The notes: generated by a model from the letters alone, not told the origin. Shown: positions 15,069-23,850, numbered from the stretch's first letter. The stretch is 52,879 nucleotides of DNA from UBA6120 sp035361955 (GCA_035361955.1 DAOSDC010000009.1:1-52879); one strand, 5' to 3'. Translations and numbers: made by a program.

Positions 15069-17369
15069 TTATTTCTTTTGTAAGGCTTTGAATATTTTCT
15101 CGGAAGTTACCGGCAGCGAATTGATGCGTACGCCCAAGGCATTATAAATGGCGTTAGATAGAGCAGCAGGTGGCGTATCGATGCCGATTTCACCAACCGA
15201 TTTGGCGCCAAACGGACCTGATTGTTCATAGCTTTCAGCAAATTCGGTCGTCAGTTTCTTGACATCAAGCGCGGTGGGAATCTTGTAATAGAGCAGCGAA
15301 TCGGTCAACAAACGACCTTTGGGACTATATTTGACTTCTTCAAACGCGGCCATGCCTAGGCCTTGGACGATACCGCCTTCGACCTGGCCTTTGGCTAGCA
15401 TCGGGTTGATCGTCGTCCCGCAGTCGACGACGCTGACGTATTCGATAATTTCATAGACGCATGTTTCGGTATCGATTTCGATTTCGACGAAACCGGCCAT
15501 GAATGGCGGAGGCGATTTATGACCAACGTAACTATTTGTAGCCGTCAACTGCTTTTGATCGTGGTTGTAATAGAGTCGATTGGCTAACTGCGACAATGTA
15601 ATCGTTTCCTGCCCATATCTAAATTTATCGCCATCGAATTTGACTTTTTCTTTGGGGGCTTCAAGTACTTTGGCAGCTTCCTCAATCAGCATCGCTTTCA
15701 TGTTTTGGGCGGCTTTCAGCACGGCGTTACCAGACACAAACGTCGTTGATGAAGCGTAGGCTCCTACATCAAACGGCGTCAAATCGGTATCCGATGAATA
15801 AACGACCACCTTGTCGACGGATACGCCTAACTCTTCAGCGGCGATTTGTGCGAGCACAGTGTCGCTACCCTGGCCGATATCGGTCGCTCCAATCGTTAAG
15901 TTATAGAAGCCATCATCGTTTAATTTGATGGTCGCCGCGCCCATGTCAATTAGAGGAATGCCGCTGCCTTGCATGGCGATGGCCATACCAACGGCGCGCA
16001 CTTTATGTTGACCGACTTGATAACGAGGGTATTTTTGATCCCAACCAATCAATTGCTTACCTCGAGCGAGGCAGTATTCCAGCTTGCACGTATCCATGTT
16101 CATGGCCGTGCCTTCGGTGCCTTCGCCCATGATGGCAAAGATCGGACTCGTTTCGTTTTCCTTGATCATATTTTTTTGCCGGAAAGCGGTTGGTTCGATG
16201 CCAAGCTTGTTCGCCAGCATGTCGATGGCCGATTCTAGGGCATAGTTACCCTGAATCGCCCCATACCCGCGGAAAGCTCCGGCAGACACATGATTGGTAT
16301 AGACGACTTGACCATGGAATCTGACGGCATTGACCTTGTTATATAGCGGCAATACTTTGGAGCCAGCCACCATATAGACAGTAAGCGCATGTTCGCCATA
16401 TGCCCCCGTATCTGATAACACGTGACAATCAATCGCTCGCAAGGTGCCATCTTTGTCAGCGCCTAACCGCATCGAAAGCTTCATTGGATGACGGGTGTAG
16501 GTAGCGGCAAATACTTCTTGTCTGGTGAAAACGATTTTTGATGGTTTCTTTGTTCTAAGCGTTACCAAGGCGACAAACATCTCGCCGTGGAGCGCTTGTT
16601 TACCACCGAAGCCGCCACCGACGCGCGGTTTGATGACGCGAATACGACTAATTGGTAAACCGAGCGTTTGCGACATAATGCGCCGGACGTGATAAGGAGT
16701 TTGTGTCGAAGTGTAAATGACAAGACGGTTATGATAATCAAGCCGGGCATTCGCCGTATGCGGCTCCATCATCGTGTGGGCTTGGGCTTGCGTATAGAAA
16801 GATTGTTCAATCGTGACGTCACATTTGGATAATTCATCCTCGACATCACCAACATGCATTGCGTAACTGGCGGCAATATTTTTCTTTGGTTCGAAGCCAA
16901 TCGGAAACATCTCGTGAATGCCGTCTTCGGGATGAATGATTGAACTATGACCTAGTGCCGTTTCAAAATCCAACACCGGTTCAAGTACTTCATAAGTCAC
17001 TTTGATAAGCGATAAAGCTTTTGTGGCTATTTCTTCACTGATGGCTGCAACAGCGGCCACTTCATCGCCGATATATCGTACGTATTCATCGAGAATGAAT
17101 TTGTCATGTGGCGAAGGCTCTGGATATCCCTGCCCAGCGCGCGTAAACGAAACATGGGGAACGTTTTTGTGGGTCAAGACAAGTTCGACACCGCTGAGCG
17201 CTTCCGCCTGAGAAACATCAATATCTTTAATTCGCGCAAACGCATGGGGCGACCGTAATATTTTAACGATCAAACTGCTGGGATCGGCCAAATCATCGCT
17301 GAAGGCCGGGCGGCCCATCATGATGCCCTTGCCGTCTAGTGAAGCTACTTTTTGATTGACCGTCTTCAT
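15069..17369 (-). CDS. xdhA: Molybdenum hydroxylase large subunit (xanthine-dehydrogenase family, set 2)
   Basis: A 766-residue molybdopterin subunit. Motifs: GRPAFSDD (start), RVGGGFGGKQALHG, SAGAFRGYGAIQ (Arg880 equivalent present), TDIGQGSDT, and FGAKSVGEIG with the catalytic Glu. Unlike set 1, the residue after GGK is Gln rather than Glu, so the substrate pocket differs. It probably oxidises a different purine position or a different heterocycle. ATGA overlap with the upstream Fe-S subunit and GGAGG upstream fix the start. Together with 17366-18611 it forms a second complete heterotrimer. Confidence 0.88.
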   Translation of the reverse strand: MKTVNQKVASLDGKGIMMGRPAFSDDLADPSSLIVKILRSPHAFARIKDIDVSQAEALSGVELVLTHKNVPHVSFTRAGQGYPEPSPHDKFILDEYVRYIGDEVAAVAAISEEIATKALSLIKVTYEVLEPVLDFETALGHSSIIHPEDGIHEMFPIGFEPKKNIAASYAMHVGDVEDELSKCDVTIEQSFYTQAQAHTMMEPHTANARLDYHNRLVIYTSTQTPYHVRRIMSQTLGLPISRIRVIKPRVGGGFGGKQALHGEMFVALVTLRTKKPSKIVFTRQEVFAATYTRHPMKLSMRLGADKDGTLRAIDCHVLSDTGAYGEHALTVYMVAGSKVLPLYNKVNAVRFHGQVVYTNHVSAGAFRGYGAIQGNYALESAIDMLANKLGIEPTAFRQKNMIKENETSPIFAIMGEGTEGTAMNMDTCKLEYCLARGKQLIGWDQKYPRYQVGQHKVRAVGMAIAMQGSGIPLIDMGAATIKLNDDGFYNLTIGATDIGQGSDTVLAQIAAEELGVSVDKVVVYSSDTDLTPFDVGAYASSTTFVSGNAVLKAAQNMKAMLIEEAAKVLEAPKEKVKFDGDKFRYGQETITLSQLANRLYYNHDQKQLTATNSYVGHKSPPPFMAGFVEIEIDTETCVYEIIEYVSVVDCGTTINPMLAKGQVEGGIVQGLGMAAFEEVKYSPKGRLLTDSLLYYKIPTALDVKKLTTEFAESYEQSGPFGAKSVGEIGIDTPPAALSNAIYNALGVRINSLPVTSEKIFKALQKK

Positions 17370-17818
17370 TTGTGGTCCTCCAAATAGCGCTTAATCGCCA
17401 AAAACTGTGCTTGATAACCAGAACAACGGCACAAGTTTCCGACGACATAGTGCTTTATTTGTTCATCGCTTGGATCGGGTATTTCCTTTGTCAGCGCATA
17501 AATAGTCAGTGCCAATCCGGTATTACAAAAACCACATTGGTCAGCACCTTCTTCTCCAAAATAGTCCGCGATGGCATCGACTTCGGTTTGTAGTCCTTCA
17601 ACCGTTGTCACACGTCGCCCTGCCGCGCGAATCGTCAATAACGAGCACGACAACACTGGTTTGTTATCGAGAAGTACGGTGCACACGCCACAAGTGGATT
17701 CGTCGCAACCTTTTTTGACCGAAGTGATATGGTGGTTGCGAAGCGTGTCCAACAGGAACTCACCCGGAGCGCATTCAAAAGCAACCGGTCTTCCGTTTAA
17801 TATAAAATTAACGGTCAT
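17366..17818 (-). CDS. xdhC: Xanthine-dehydrogenase-family [2Fe-2S] subunit (set 2)
   Basis: A 150-residue two-cluster ferredoxin subunit: CDESTCGVCTVL and VLSCSLL for the first cluster, CGFCNTGL and NLCRCSGY for the second. The start is ATG 17818, with AAAGGAGG 9 bases upstream; a TTG two codons earlier would sit only 3 bases from the ribosome site and is less likely. It overlaps the 3' end of xdhB2 by 11 bases and the start of xdhA2 by 4. CNTG replaces the CTPG seen in set 1. Confidence 0.9.
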   Translation of the reverse strand: MTVNFILNGRPVAFECAPGEFLLDTLRNHHITSVKKGCDESTCGVCTVLLDNKPVLSCSLLTIRAAGRRVTTVEGLQTEVDAIADYFGEEGADQCGFCNTGLALTIYALTKEIPDPSDEQIKHYVVGNLCRCSGYQAQFLAIKRYLEDHK

Positions 17819-18611
17819 GGCCAAGAACCTCCTTTAATCCACGTTTCAGATAGGCGCTGGCTAGCGTGCGCCGATAATCACCGCTAGCGGCCATCGTCGA
17901 AGCGAAGTTTAACTCGTCGAGCATGCGACGGGCCGCTTCTTCGATGTGCGGTGGTTCGATGGTTGTTAAATCATTTAAATATTCTGCCGTTTTAATGGCT
18001 AGTTTAGCCACGGCGGGACGCGAACCGACGGAGATGCGAATATCATTTTTCCGATAAGCAATCGCCAAATTGATAATTGCAAAATCAAGTGGTGTGTTGC
18101 CAATTTTCTTAAAATATCCAACCACATCACTCTTTTTGATATGGATATGGGTCAAAATCGTCTCGAGCTTACCACGTTGGTCCAGGAAATCGGTCAAAGT
18201 CATCGTATGATCGGGATAAAACGATAATGTGACGTCGAGTGTCAAAAGCGCGGTGATAACGTCTGAAAACGGGTATTTGCCGGCAATTGAGCCGCCGATG
18301 GTCGCTAAATTTCTCAGGCCGACACCCATGATTGATCCAATCGCTTGACTGATATATCCTTGTCCAATTGCGATAATATCGGGGTGTTTTTCGACATCGC
18401 GTAGTGGCGTCAATGCTCCGATGATGATTCCTTGCTCGGTCGTCACAATCTGATCGAGGCCGAGGTTGCCCAAATCGATCAATGTTTCGATTGGCGTACC
18501 GATTTTTTTGAGCCAAAGTCCGCCACTGAGCAAAGCGTTATTTGGATGTTGGTGCCAAACCCGGTAAGCGTCTTCGATGCTTGGGGCTAGGTAGTGCCGT
18601 GTCACGTCCAT
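17808..18611 (-). CDS. xdhB: Xanthine-dehydrogenase-family FAD subunit (set 2)
   Basis: A 267-residue CO-dehydrogenase-flavoprotein-type subunit. FAD contacts are LLSGGLWLKK (the AGGTDL position, degenerate) and NLATIGGSIAGKYPFSDV. The degenerate first loop (SGGLWL) is unusual next to the set 1 copy. It begins with AAAGGA 7 bases before the ATG, one base after the mocA stop. It closes the electron path of the second molybdenum hydroxylase. Confidence 0.85.
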   Translation of the reverse strand: MDVTRHYLAPSIEDAYRVWHQHPNNALLSGGLWLKKIGTPIETLIDLGNLGLDQIVTTEQGIIIGALTPLRDVEKHPDIIAIGQGYISQAIGSIMGVGLRNLATIGGSIAGKYPFSDVITALLTLDVTLSFYPDHTMTLTDFLDQRGKLETILTHIHIKKSDVVGYFKKIGNTPLDFAIINLAIAYRKNDIRISVGSRPAVAKLAIKTAEYLNDLTTIEPPHIEEAARRMLDELNFASTMAASGDYRRTLASAYLKRGLKEVLGHDR

Positions 18612-18612
18612 G

Positions 18613-19182
18613 TTATGATCCTTTCGTATGTTCTTTCACGTAAGTTTGATAGTCGCCGATGGTGTCGATGTCAACGATAATGTTGGGATCATCGACGCGA
18701 ATCGTTTGATAGCCGGTTTCATCGCGGAATGCCCGTAGATTGGAATCGATGTTCACTTGCCGTAGCTGCCATAGCAGTGGTTTGCGAATGAGCATCGGAT
18801 GGCCTTTGATGCCTTTGTATTCAGGGACGACGATATTCGCTTGTGTTTCCAATATTTGTTCATACGTCATTTCCGATACAAATGGGCAATCCCCGGGTAA
18901 TATCAAGACGTCATCGTCGAAATAGTGAAGTCCCGTAAGAAGCGATGAAAACATCCCTTTCTCATAATTGGGGTTTTTAACGATGCGGATGCCTTTGACA
19001 TCTTTCAGGGCAAAGGTCAACTCGTCGTGGTAACGGCCAGTCACAACGACGATTTCATACACAAACGGCAACATGCCTCTAATCGCGTGAACGATTAAAG
19101 GAAGCCCTTCATATTCAAGCAGCAATTTGTTGGTATTTGCGCGACTGGATGTACCGGCCGCCAAAATGATTCCTCGAGCCAT
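18613..19182 (-). CDS. mocA: Molybdenum cofactor cytidylyltransferase (MocA/YgfJ type)
   Basis: A 189-residue MobA-like nucleotidyltransferase. Signature motifs are ILAAGTSSRANTNKLLLEY (nucleotide-binding loop with its Lys), ILPGDCPFV (the GDxP metal-binding Asp) and GHPMLIRK. MocA makes the cytosine dinucleotide form of Moco needed by XDH-family enzymes. As the first gene of the operon it starts at an ATG with GGGAG 5 bases upstream. Its presence with two molybdenum hydroxylases and the XdhC-family chaperone makes the operon nearly self-sufficient for cofactor tailoring. Confidence 0.88.
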   Translation of the reverse strand: MARGIILAAGTSSRANTNKLLLEYEGLPLIVHAIRGMLPFVYEIVVVTGRYHDELTFALKDVKGIRIVKNPNYEKGMFSSLLTGLHYFDDDVLILPGDCPFVSEMTYEQILETQANIVVPEYKGIKGHPMLIRKPLLWQLRQVNIDSNLRAFRDETGYQTIRVDDPNIIVDIDTIGDYQTYVKEHTKGS

Positions 19183-19278
19183 GATTACTCCCGACGGTTG
19201 ATATGTAGCGAATGACCAGCGCCGTTTTTAGATGACAATAACATCGTTTCAGACACTAGTTTTATCGGTCATACTAAA

Positions 19279-19307
19279 AGTATATAGAAACGATAATTAC
19301 AATACAA
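19279..19307 (-). promoter_or_regulatory. Sigma-70-type promoter of the purine operon
   Basis: On the minus strand, TTGTAT (19307-19302) and TATACT (19284-19279) are spaced by exactly 17 bases. Transcription would start near 19272, leaving a leader of about 90 bases before mocA. No known riboswitch is recognisable in the leader. Confidence 0.6.
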
Positions 19308-19315
19308 ATACGAAT

Positions 19316-19329
19316 TTGAAGCGCTTACA
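19316..19329. promoter_or_regulatory. cre-like box between the purine operon and arcC
   Basis: TTGAAGCGCTTACA contains the perfect palindromic core AAGCGCTT and matches 12 of 14 positions of the CcpA consensus TGWAARCGYTWNCW. It lies 8 bases upstream of the minus-strand -35 and between the two divergent promoters, so one regulator could act on both. Confidence 0.45.
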
Positions 19330-19361
19330 ACTTTTTAAAGAAATTACTATTCGGCCTTTTA

Positions 19362-19390
19362 TTGTTGAAACAGCCCCAAATCGATATAAT
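19362..19390 (+). promoter_or_regulatory. Promoter of carbamate kinase
   Basis: TTGTTG (19362-19367), a 17-base spacer and a consensus TATAAT (19385-19390). The predicted transcript would begin near 19397, leaving only about 13 bases before the ATG at 19410, just enough to include the GAGG ribosome site. Confidence 0.55.
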
Positions 19391-19409
19391 GAAAATTCGA
19401 GGTATCAAC

Positions 19410-20330
19410 ATGAGTCGCTATGTCATTTCGCTTGGGGGTAATGCCCTGGGCAATAACGCCGAGCAGCAAAAAGAGCTGTTAGTCAATGTCGCCAAGCCAA
19501 TCGTCGATTTAATCAAACACGGTCATGAAGTCGTCATCGTTCATGGTAATGGGCCCCAAGTTGGCATGATCAATTTGGCGTTTCATGAGGCGCCCTCGAC
19601 CCCAGAGATGCCACTGCCCGAATGTGGGGCGATGAGCCAAGGCTATATCGGTTTCCATATTCAAAACGCACTTCAAAACGCACTGAAGCAAATAGGTATC
19701 GACAAAAAAGTGGCGACGATCGTCACCCAAGTCGAAGTCGATCAAAATGACCCGCTGTTCCAAAACCCATCTAAACCCGTCGGGGCGTTTTATACCAAAG
19801 AGCAAAGCGACCAGATCATCGCTAGCAAAGGCTATGTCATGAAGGAAGACAGCGGACGCGGTTACCGACGTGTCGTCGCCTCGCCACTACCGGTCGATGT
19901 CATCGAAAAAGACATGATTAAAACATTGATTGCCAACCATCACGTCGTCATCTGCGCCGGAGGGGGTGGCATTCCCGTCATTCGTAAAGACGGCCATCTT
20001 GAAGGCGTCGCCGCGGTCATCGATAAAGATTATGCGTCGGCTAAAGTCGCTGAACTAATTGACGCCGATATGCTCGTCATTTTAACCGCTGTCGATCATG
20101 TATATATCAACTATCGCAAGCCAAGCGAAGAAAGACTCGAGCACGTCTCGATTCAACGTCTTCATGAACTAATGAATGAAGGCCATTTTGCTAAAGGTAG
20201 CATGTATCCAAAAGTTCAAGCTTGCCTAAATTTCGTCACAAGCAAACAAGGTAAAACAGCGATTATCAGCTCGCTAGAGAGGGCTATCGACGCGTTTGAA
20301 TTGAAAGCGGGGACAATTATCAAATCATGA
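19410..20330 (+). CDS. arcC: Carbamate kinase
   Basis: A 306-residue amino-acid-kinase-fold protein. Family motifs: SLGGNALG (residues 7-14), VIVHGNGPQVG, CGAMSQGYIG, GAGGGGIPV-type (CAGGGGIPVI), VIDKDYASA and LTAVDHVYINY. The enzyme makes ATP from carbamoyl phosphate and ADP, giving carbamate that decays to CO2 and ammonia. The start is ATG 19410, with GAGG 7 bases upstream; earlier in-frame codons lack a ribosome site. It is divergent from the purine operon, matching YqeA in the E. coli cluster, and would draw carbamoyl phosphate from YgeW and possibly from the OTCase at 23851. The stop overlaps the next gene (ATGA). Confidence 0.95.
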   Translation: MSRYVISLGGNALGNNAEQQKELLVNVAKPIVDLIKHGHEVVIVHGNGPQVGMINLAFHEAPSTPEMPLPECGAMSQGYIGFHIQNALQNALKQIGIDKKVATIVTQVEVDQNDPLFQNPSKPVGAFYTKEQSDQIIASKGYVMKEDSGRGYRRVVASPLPVDVIEKDMIKTLIANHHVVICAGGGGIPVIRKDGHLEGVAAVIDKDYASAKVAELIDADMLVILTAVDHVYINYRKPSEERLEHVSIQRLHELMNEGHFAKGSMYPKVQACLNFVTSKQGKTAIISSLERAIDAFELKAGTIIKS

Positions 20331-21241
20331 ACAAAATTCTCGAAGTTAAAAATCTTAAAAAATATTACGGCTCCGTCAAAGCGGTTGATGACATCTCCTT
20401 CTATATGGAGACAGGGAAACTTTTCGCCTTTCTCGGACCTAACGGGGCTGGTAAATCAACGACAATCGACATCGTTTGCACACTTTTGAAACCAGATCAG
20501 GGCGAAGTGTTGCTCAATGGCTATGAACTGGGAAAAAACGATGATGACATTCGCAAATCGATTGGCGTCGTGTTTCAAGACGGATTTCTCGACCCGTTTT
20601 TGACTGTTGCCGAAAACATTAAAACGCGTGGTAAGTTTTATGGTCTATCACCCGAGCAACTAAACATCGCTTTCAACCGCGTGGTGGAAGCCACCGACAT
20701 CGGCGATATCCTCAACCGCCAATACCGCAAATTATCAGGTGGGCAGCGCCGGCGCGCCGACATCGCGAGGGCATTGATTCATACGCCCAAAATATTGTTT
20801 CTCGATGAACCGACGACCGGTTTAGATCCGCAAACACGGCTCAAAGTATGGGAAACGATTATCAAGATGCAAAAAGACACTGGGATGTCGGTATTCCTGA
20901 CGACCCATTACATGGAAGAAGCCGCTGAAGCCGATTATGTGGTCATTATCGATAAAGGAAAAATTGCCGCCAAAGGCACCCCCCTTGATTTGAAGAAAGA
21001 GTACGCCTCGGATTCACTGCGACTCGTGTTTGAAGATATCGGCAAAATTACCGAATGGCTTAATAACAACAAAATCGAATATAAAGTCGGCTCTCAAGAA
21101 GTCATCGTCAAACTCAATACCACGCTCGACGCCTTGCCGATTCTTGATGCGTTACGTCCATTCATCACGGGGTTCGAAGTCGTTAACGGCACGCTTGATG
21201 ATGCGTTTATTACCGTGACTGGAAGGGAGATGCGGCCATGA
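20327..21241 (+). CDS. ABC transporter ATP-binding protein (DrrA-like)
   Basis: A 304-residue ATPase: Walker A GPNGAGKST (about residues 37-45), signature LSGGQRRRADIARAL, Walker B ILFLDEPTTGLD, and switch His in TTHYMEEA. The C-terminal 80 residues form the extra domain found in DrrA/CcmA-type exporters. It is coupled to arcC and to the permease by ATGA overlaps. The substrate is unknown; such pairs export drugs or lipids, or act in self-protection. Its link to carbamate kinase may be only transcriptional. Confidence 0.9.
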   Translation: MNKILEVKNLKKYYGSVKAVDDISFYMETGKLFAFLGPNGAGKSTTIDIVCTLLKPDQGEVLLNGYELGKNDDDIRKSIGVVFQDGFLDPFLTVAENIKTRGKFYGLSPEQLNIAFNRVVEATDIGDILNRQYRKLSGGQRRRADIARALIHTPKILFLDEPTTGLDPQTRLKVWETIIKMQKDTGMSVFLTTHYMEEAAEADYVVIIDKGKIAAKGTPLDLKKEYASDSLRLVFEDIGKITEWLNNNKIEYKVGSQEVIVKLNTTLDALPILDALRPFITGFEVVNGTLDDAFITVTGREMRP

Positions 21242-22095
21242 TCAATTTTGCGATTCGGAATATCAAAGTATATTTCCGCGATAAAACATCGGTTTTCTTT
21301 TCGGTATTATCGGTGTTGATCATTTTCGTCTTGTATGCCCTATTCCTTGGCAGCAGCTGGCAACAAACGGTTCCCTCTGGTGTCGAAGGTGGTCAAGCAC
21401 TCCTTGATTCTTGGCTGATGGCCGGAATCTTATCGGTCATTTCCTATACGACCACGGCGGGCGCTTATGGCACGATGGTCGATGACAAAGCTAAGAAAAT
21501 TTATAAAGATTTCCAATCTTCCCCGATGAAACGATCGCAAATCGTGGCCGGGTACGTGTTGTCCTCATATGTCATCGGGGTGATCATGTCGCTGATTGCG
21601 TTAGTATTCCTCGATGTCTATATGTTAATTCGCAATGGCTTCATTCTCTCATTCATGGCCACGATTAAATCGATTGGCATGATATTGCTAGTCACGCTGG
21701 CCAACTCGGCGATGATTTTCTTCATCATCAGCTTCATCAAATCGCTGAACGCGTTTGGCACATTCAATACGATTGTTGGAACGCTTATTGGTTTCGTCGC
21801 TGGTATATACATGCCGATTTTCTTATATCCTTCAGCGATTCAATTACTGATCAAACTGATTCCGGTTTCGCATGCGGCATCGCTATTTAGAATGATCATC
21901 ATGGACGAACCGATGGCGACTTCGTTTAATGGCGCGCCCCAAGAAATCATCAACACATTCAAGTCAAATTTGGGCGTCACTTTCACAATTGGTAGCTTTG
22001 AAATTACGCCGCTATACCAAATCCTGTTCCTGATTGTGACGACGATAATCTTCTTTGGATTATCACTTTTAGTCATTAACAAGAAGACCAAATAA
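21238..22095 (+). CDS. ABC-2 type transporter permease
   Basis: A 285-residue membrane protein with an N-terminal helix (SVFFSVLSVLIIFVLYALFLG), a cluster of about four more helices between residues 65 and 200, and a last helix near the C-terminus ending in NKKTK. This matches the six-helix ABC-2 membrane family that pairs with DrrA-like ATPases. GGGAG lies upstream of the overlapping ATG. I see no convincing hairpin terminator after it. Confidence 0.85.
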   Translation: MINFAIRNIKVYFRDKTSVFFSVLSVLIIFVLYALFLGSSWQQTVPSGVEGGQALLDSWLMAGILSVISYTTTAGAYGTMVDDKAKKIYKDFQSSPMKRSQIVAGYVLSSYVIGVIMSLIALVFLDVYMLIRNGFILSFMATIKSIGMILLVTLANSAMIFFIISFIKSLNAFGTFNTIVGTLIGFVAGIYMPIFLYPSAIQLLIKLIPVSHAASLFRMIIMDEPMATSFNGAPQEIINTFKSNLGVTFTIGSFEITPLYQILFLIVTTIIFFGLSLLVINKKTK

Positions 22096-22167
22096 CTTTG
22101 GAAACCGTTCTCGTTTTTTTAGATTTAAATTAAAAAACAACGACTTTTTGCGTATGTTTTTGTTTGA

Positions 22168-22256
22168 TATCGACAATTATCGATACGATTAGGAGCATAA
22201 CTAATCATGGTTTTGTATTGCTTGAGATTGGTTTATCGCTGTTTATCGATTAAAAT
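22168..22256 (+). promoter_or_regulatory. Control region of the P5C dehydrogenase gene
   Basis: A likely promoter is TTGGTT (22228-22233), 17 bases, TAAAAT (22251-22256). The spacer holds two perfect copies of GTTTATCG (22231-22238 and 22241-22248), exactly 10 bases apart. Upstream is an inverted repeat TATCGA (22168-22173) and TCGATA (22180-22185). These could be operator sites for an amino acid-responsive regulator. Confidence 0.4.
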
Positions 22257-22289
22257 GATATGGAACAAAATTCAACAGGAGGAACTATC

Positions 22290-23849
22290 ATGTCGATTAA
22301 ACGGTATCGATCCGAACCTTTAAGCAACTTTGCAGACGAGGAAGTCTTAGTCAAATACGAAGCTGCACTATTGAAAGTGCGCCGCCATCTAGGCCGCTCT
22401 TACCCGCTGCGTCTGGGAGCCGATTTAATTAAAACCAAGAAGCGACTCGATTCGCTGAATCCCAATAATAAGGTCGAAGTCATCGGCCGCGTTTATATGG
22501 CCGATATTCCCGAAGCCGAATTAGCACTGAAGCATGCCAAGGAAACATTCCCCTCTTGGTCACGAACACCAGCTGTGGAACGGTCGAACATATTGCGCAA
22601 AGCTGCTAAAATCATGAAACGGCAAAAGTTTTATATGGCCGCTTTAATGACGCTAGAGGCCGGCAAATCATATGCCGAAGCTGATGCTGATGTTGCTGAA
22701 GCAATCGATTTTTTAAATTATTATGCGCTACAAATGCTCGATGTCGAAAAGAAGGGTGAACTCGTGTTCAGCCGTCCCGGCAAAGAAATCAACAAGTTTA
22801 AATACATTCCTCTTGGAGTGGGCGCCATTATCAGCCCGTGGAATTTCCCATTGGCAATCTTAACAGGCATGACCGCGGCCGCCATCGTCACCGGTAATAC
22901 CGTCGTGTTAAAACCGGCAGCGACCACCGGCGTAATCGCTCACCATTTTTATCGCATCATGGAAGCTGCGGGGCTTCCCTATGGCGTCATTAACTTGATC
23001 CCAGGCTCAGGCAGCGTCGTCGGTAAGTTCTTTGTCAAACACAAAGACATCGCTTTTATTAACTTTACCGGTTCACGTGAAGTCGGTCTGGATATCGTCG
23101 AGTCCGCCGCGCAAACTGATCCTCAACGTCTGGTCATCAAACGGGTGTTCGCCGAAATGGGTGGTAAAGACGCGATGATCGTTTCGCGCCACTTTGATGT
23201 CAAGAAGGCCGCTACGCTCGTCATGCAATCGGCCTTTGGCTTCAGTGGCCAAAAATGTTCGGCGGCGTCACGAGCAATCGTCGACCGCAAAATATATAAG
23301 GAATTCCTGAGTGAGTTAAAACACCAAGTCGAAGGTTTACGCGTCGGTAACACCGAACTACGCGGTGTCTACATGGGCGCGGTCAATGACGAGTTGGGAT
23401 TCAAGAAGATTGCTTCTTACATTGAACTTGGCAAATCAGAAGGAAAATTGCTCGTCGGCGGTCACTATGATGACTCCGTCGGTTATTTCATTCATCCGAC
23501 GGTGTTTTATGATGTCGCTCCGTCAGCTCGCTTAATGCAGGAAGAGATATTCGGTCCCGTCTTAGCGGTCACTCCTTACGACACAATCGAAGACGCCGTG
23601 AAAATCGCTAATGACACCGACTATGGCCTAACGGGTGGTTTCTTATCAAATGACAAAGACGAAGTCGCTTATGTCAAAGATAACTTCTTCGTCGGGAATT
23701 TGTACATCAACCGTAAATGCACGGGCGCTGTCGTTGGTTACCAACCATTTGGTGGCTTTAAAATGAGCGGAACCGACGCCAAAGCGGGCGGTCCCGACCA
23801 TTTGTTACTATTCTTACAAGGACAAACGATTACCGAAGCAATCGGTTAG
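22290..23849 (+). CDS. rocA: L-glutamate gamma-semialdehyde (P5C) dehydrogenase
   Basis: A 519-residue aldehyde dehydrogenase. Key motifs: ISPWNFPLAI (about residue 180), FTGSREVG, the catalytic Glu in AEMGGKDAMIV, the catalytic Cys in FSGQKCSAASRAIV, and EEIFGPVL. The N-terminal extension and the K-in-EMGGKD pattern are those of RocA/PutA-type P5C dehydrogenases, which oxidise glutamate semialdehyde to glutamate with NAD. The start is ATG 22290 because AGGAGG lies 7 bases upstream; a reading from 22260 adds ten residues with no ribosome site. It would receive product from the ornithine aminotransferase at 24857. Confidence 0.9.
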   Translation: MSIKRYRSEPLSNFADEEVLVKYEAALLKVRRHLGRSYPLRLGADLIKTKKRLDSLNPNNKVEVIGRVYMADIPEAELALKHAKETFPSWSRTPAVERSNILRKAAKIMKRQKFYMAALMTLEAGKSYAEADADVAEAIDFLNYYALQMLDVEKKGELVFSRPGKEINKFKYIPLGVGAIISPWNFPLAILTGMTAAAIVTGNTVVLKPAATTGVIAHHFYRIMEAAGLPYGVINLIPGSGSVVGKFFVKHKDIAFINFTGSREVGLDIVESAAQTDPQRLVIKRVFAEMGGKDAMIVSRHFDVKKAATLVMQSAFGFSGQKCSAASRAIVDRKIYKEFLSELKHQVEGLRVGNTELRGVYMGAVNDELGFKKIASYIELGKSEGKLLVGGHYDDSVGYFIHPTVFYDVAPSARLMQEEIFGPVLAVTPYDTIEDAVKIANDTDYGLTGGFLSNDKDEVAYVKDNFFVGNLYINRKCTGAVVGYQPFGGFKMSGTDAKAGGPDHLLLFLQGQTITEAIG

Positions 23850-23850
23850 T

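Noticed and set aside
19183..19272. Riboswitch in the leader of the purine operon
   Set aside because: The 90-base leader shows none of the conserved loops of purine, xanthine or molybdenum cofactor riboswitches.
22096..22140. T-rich stretch after the ABC permease as a terminator
   Set aside because: The T run has no stable stem before it.
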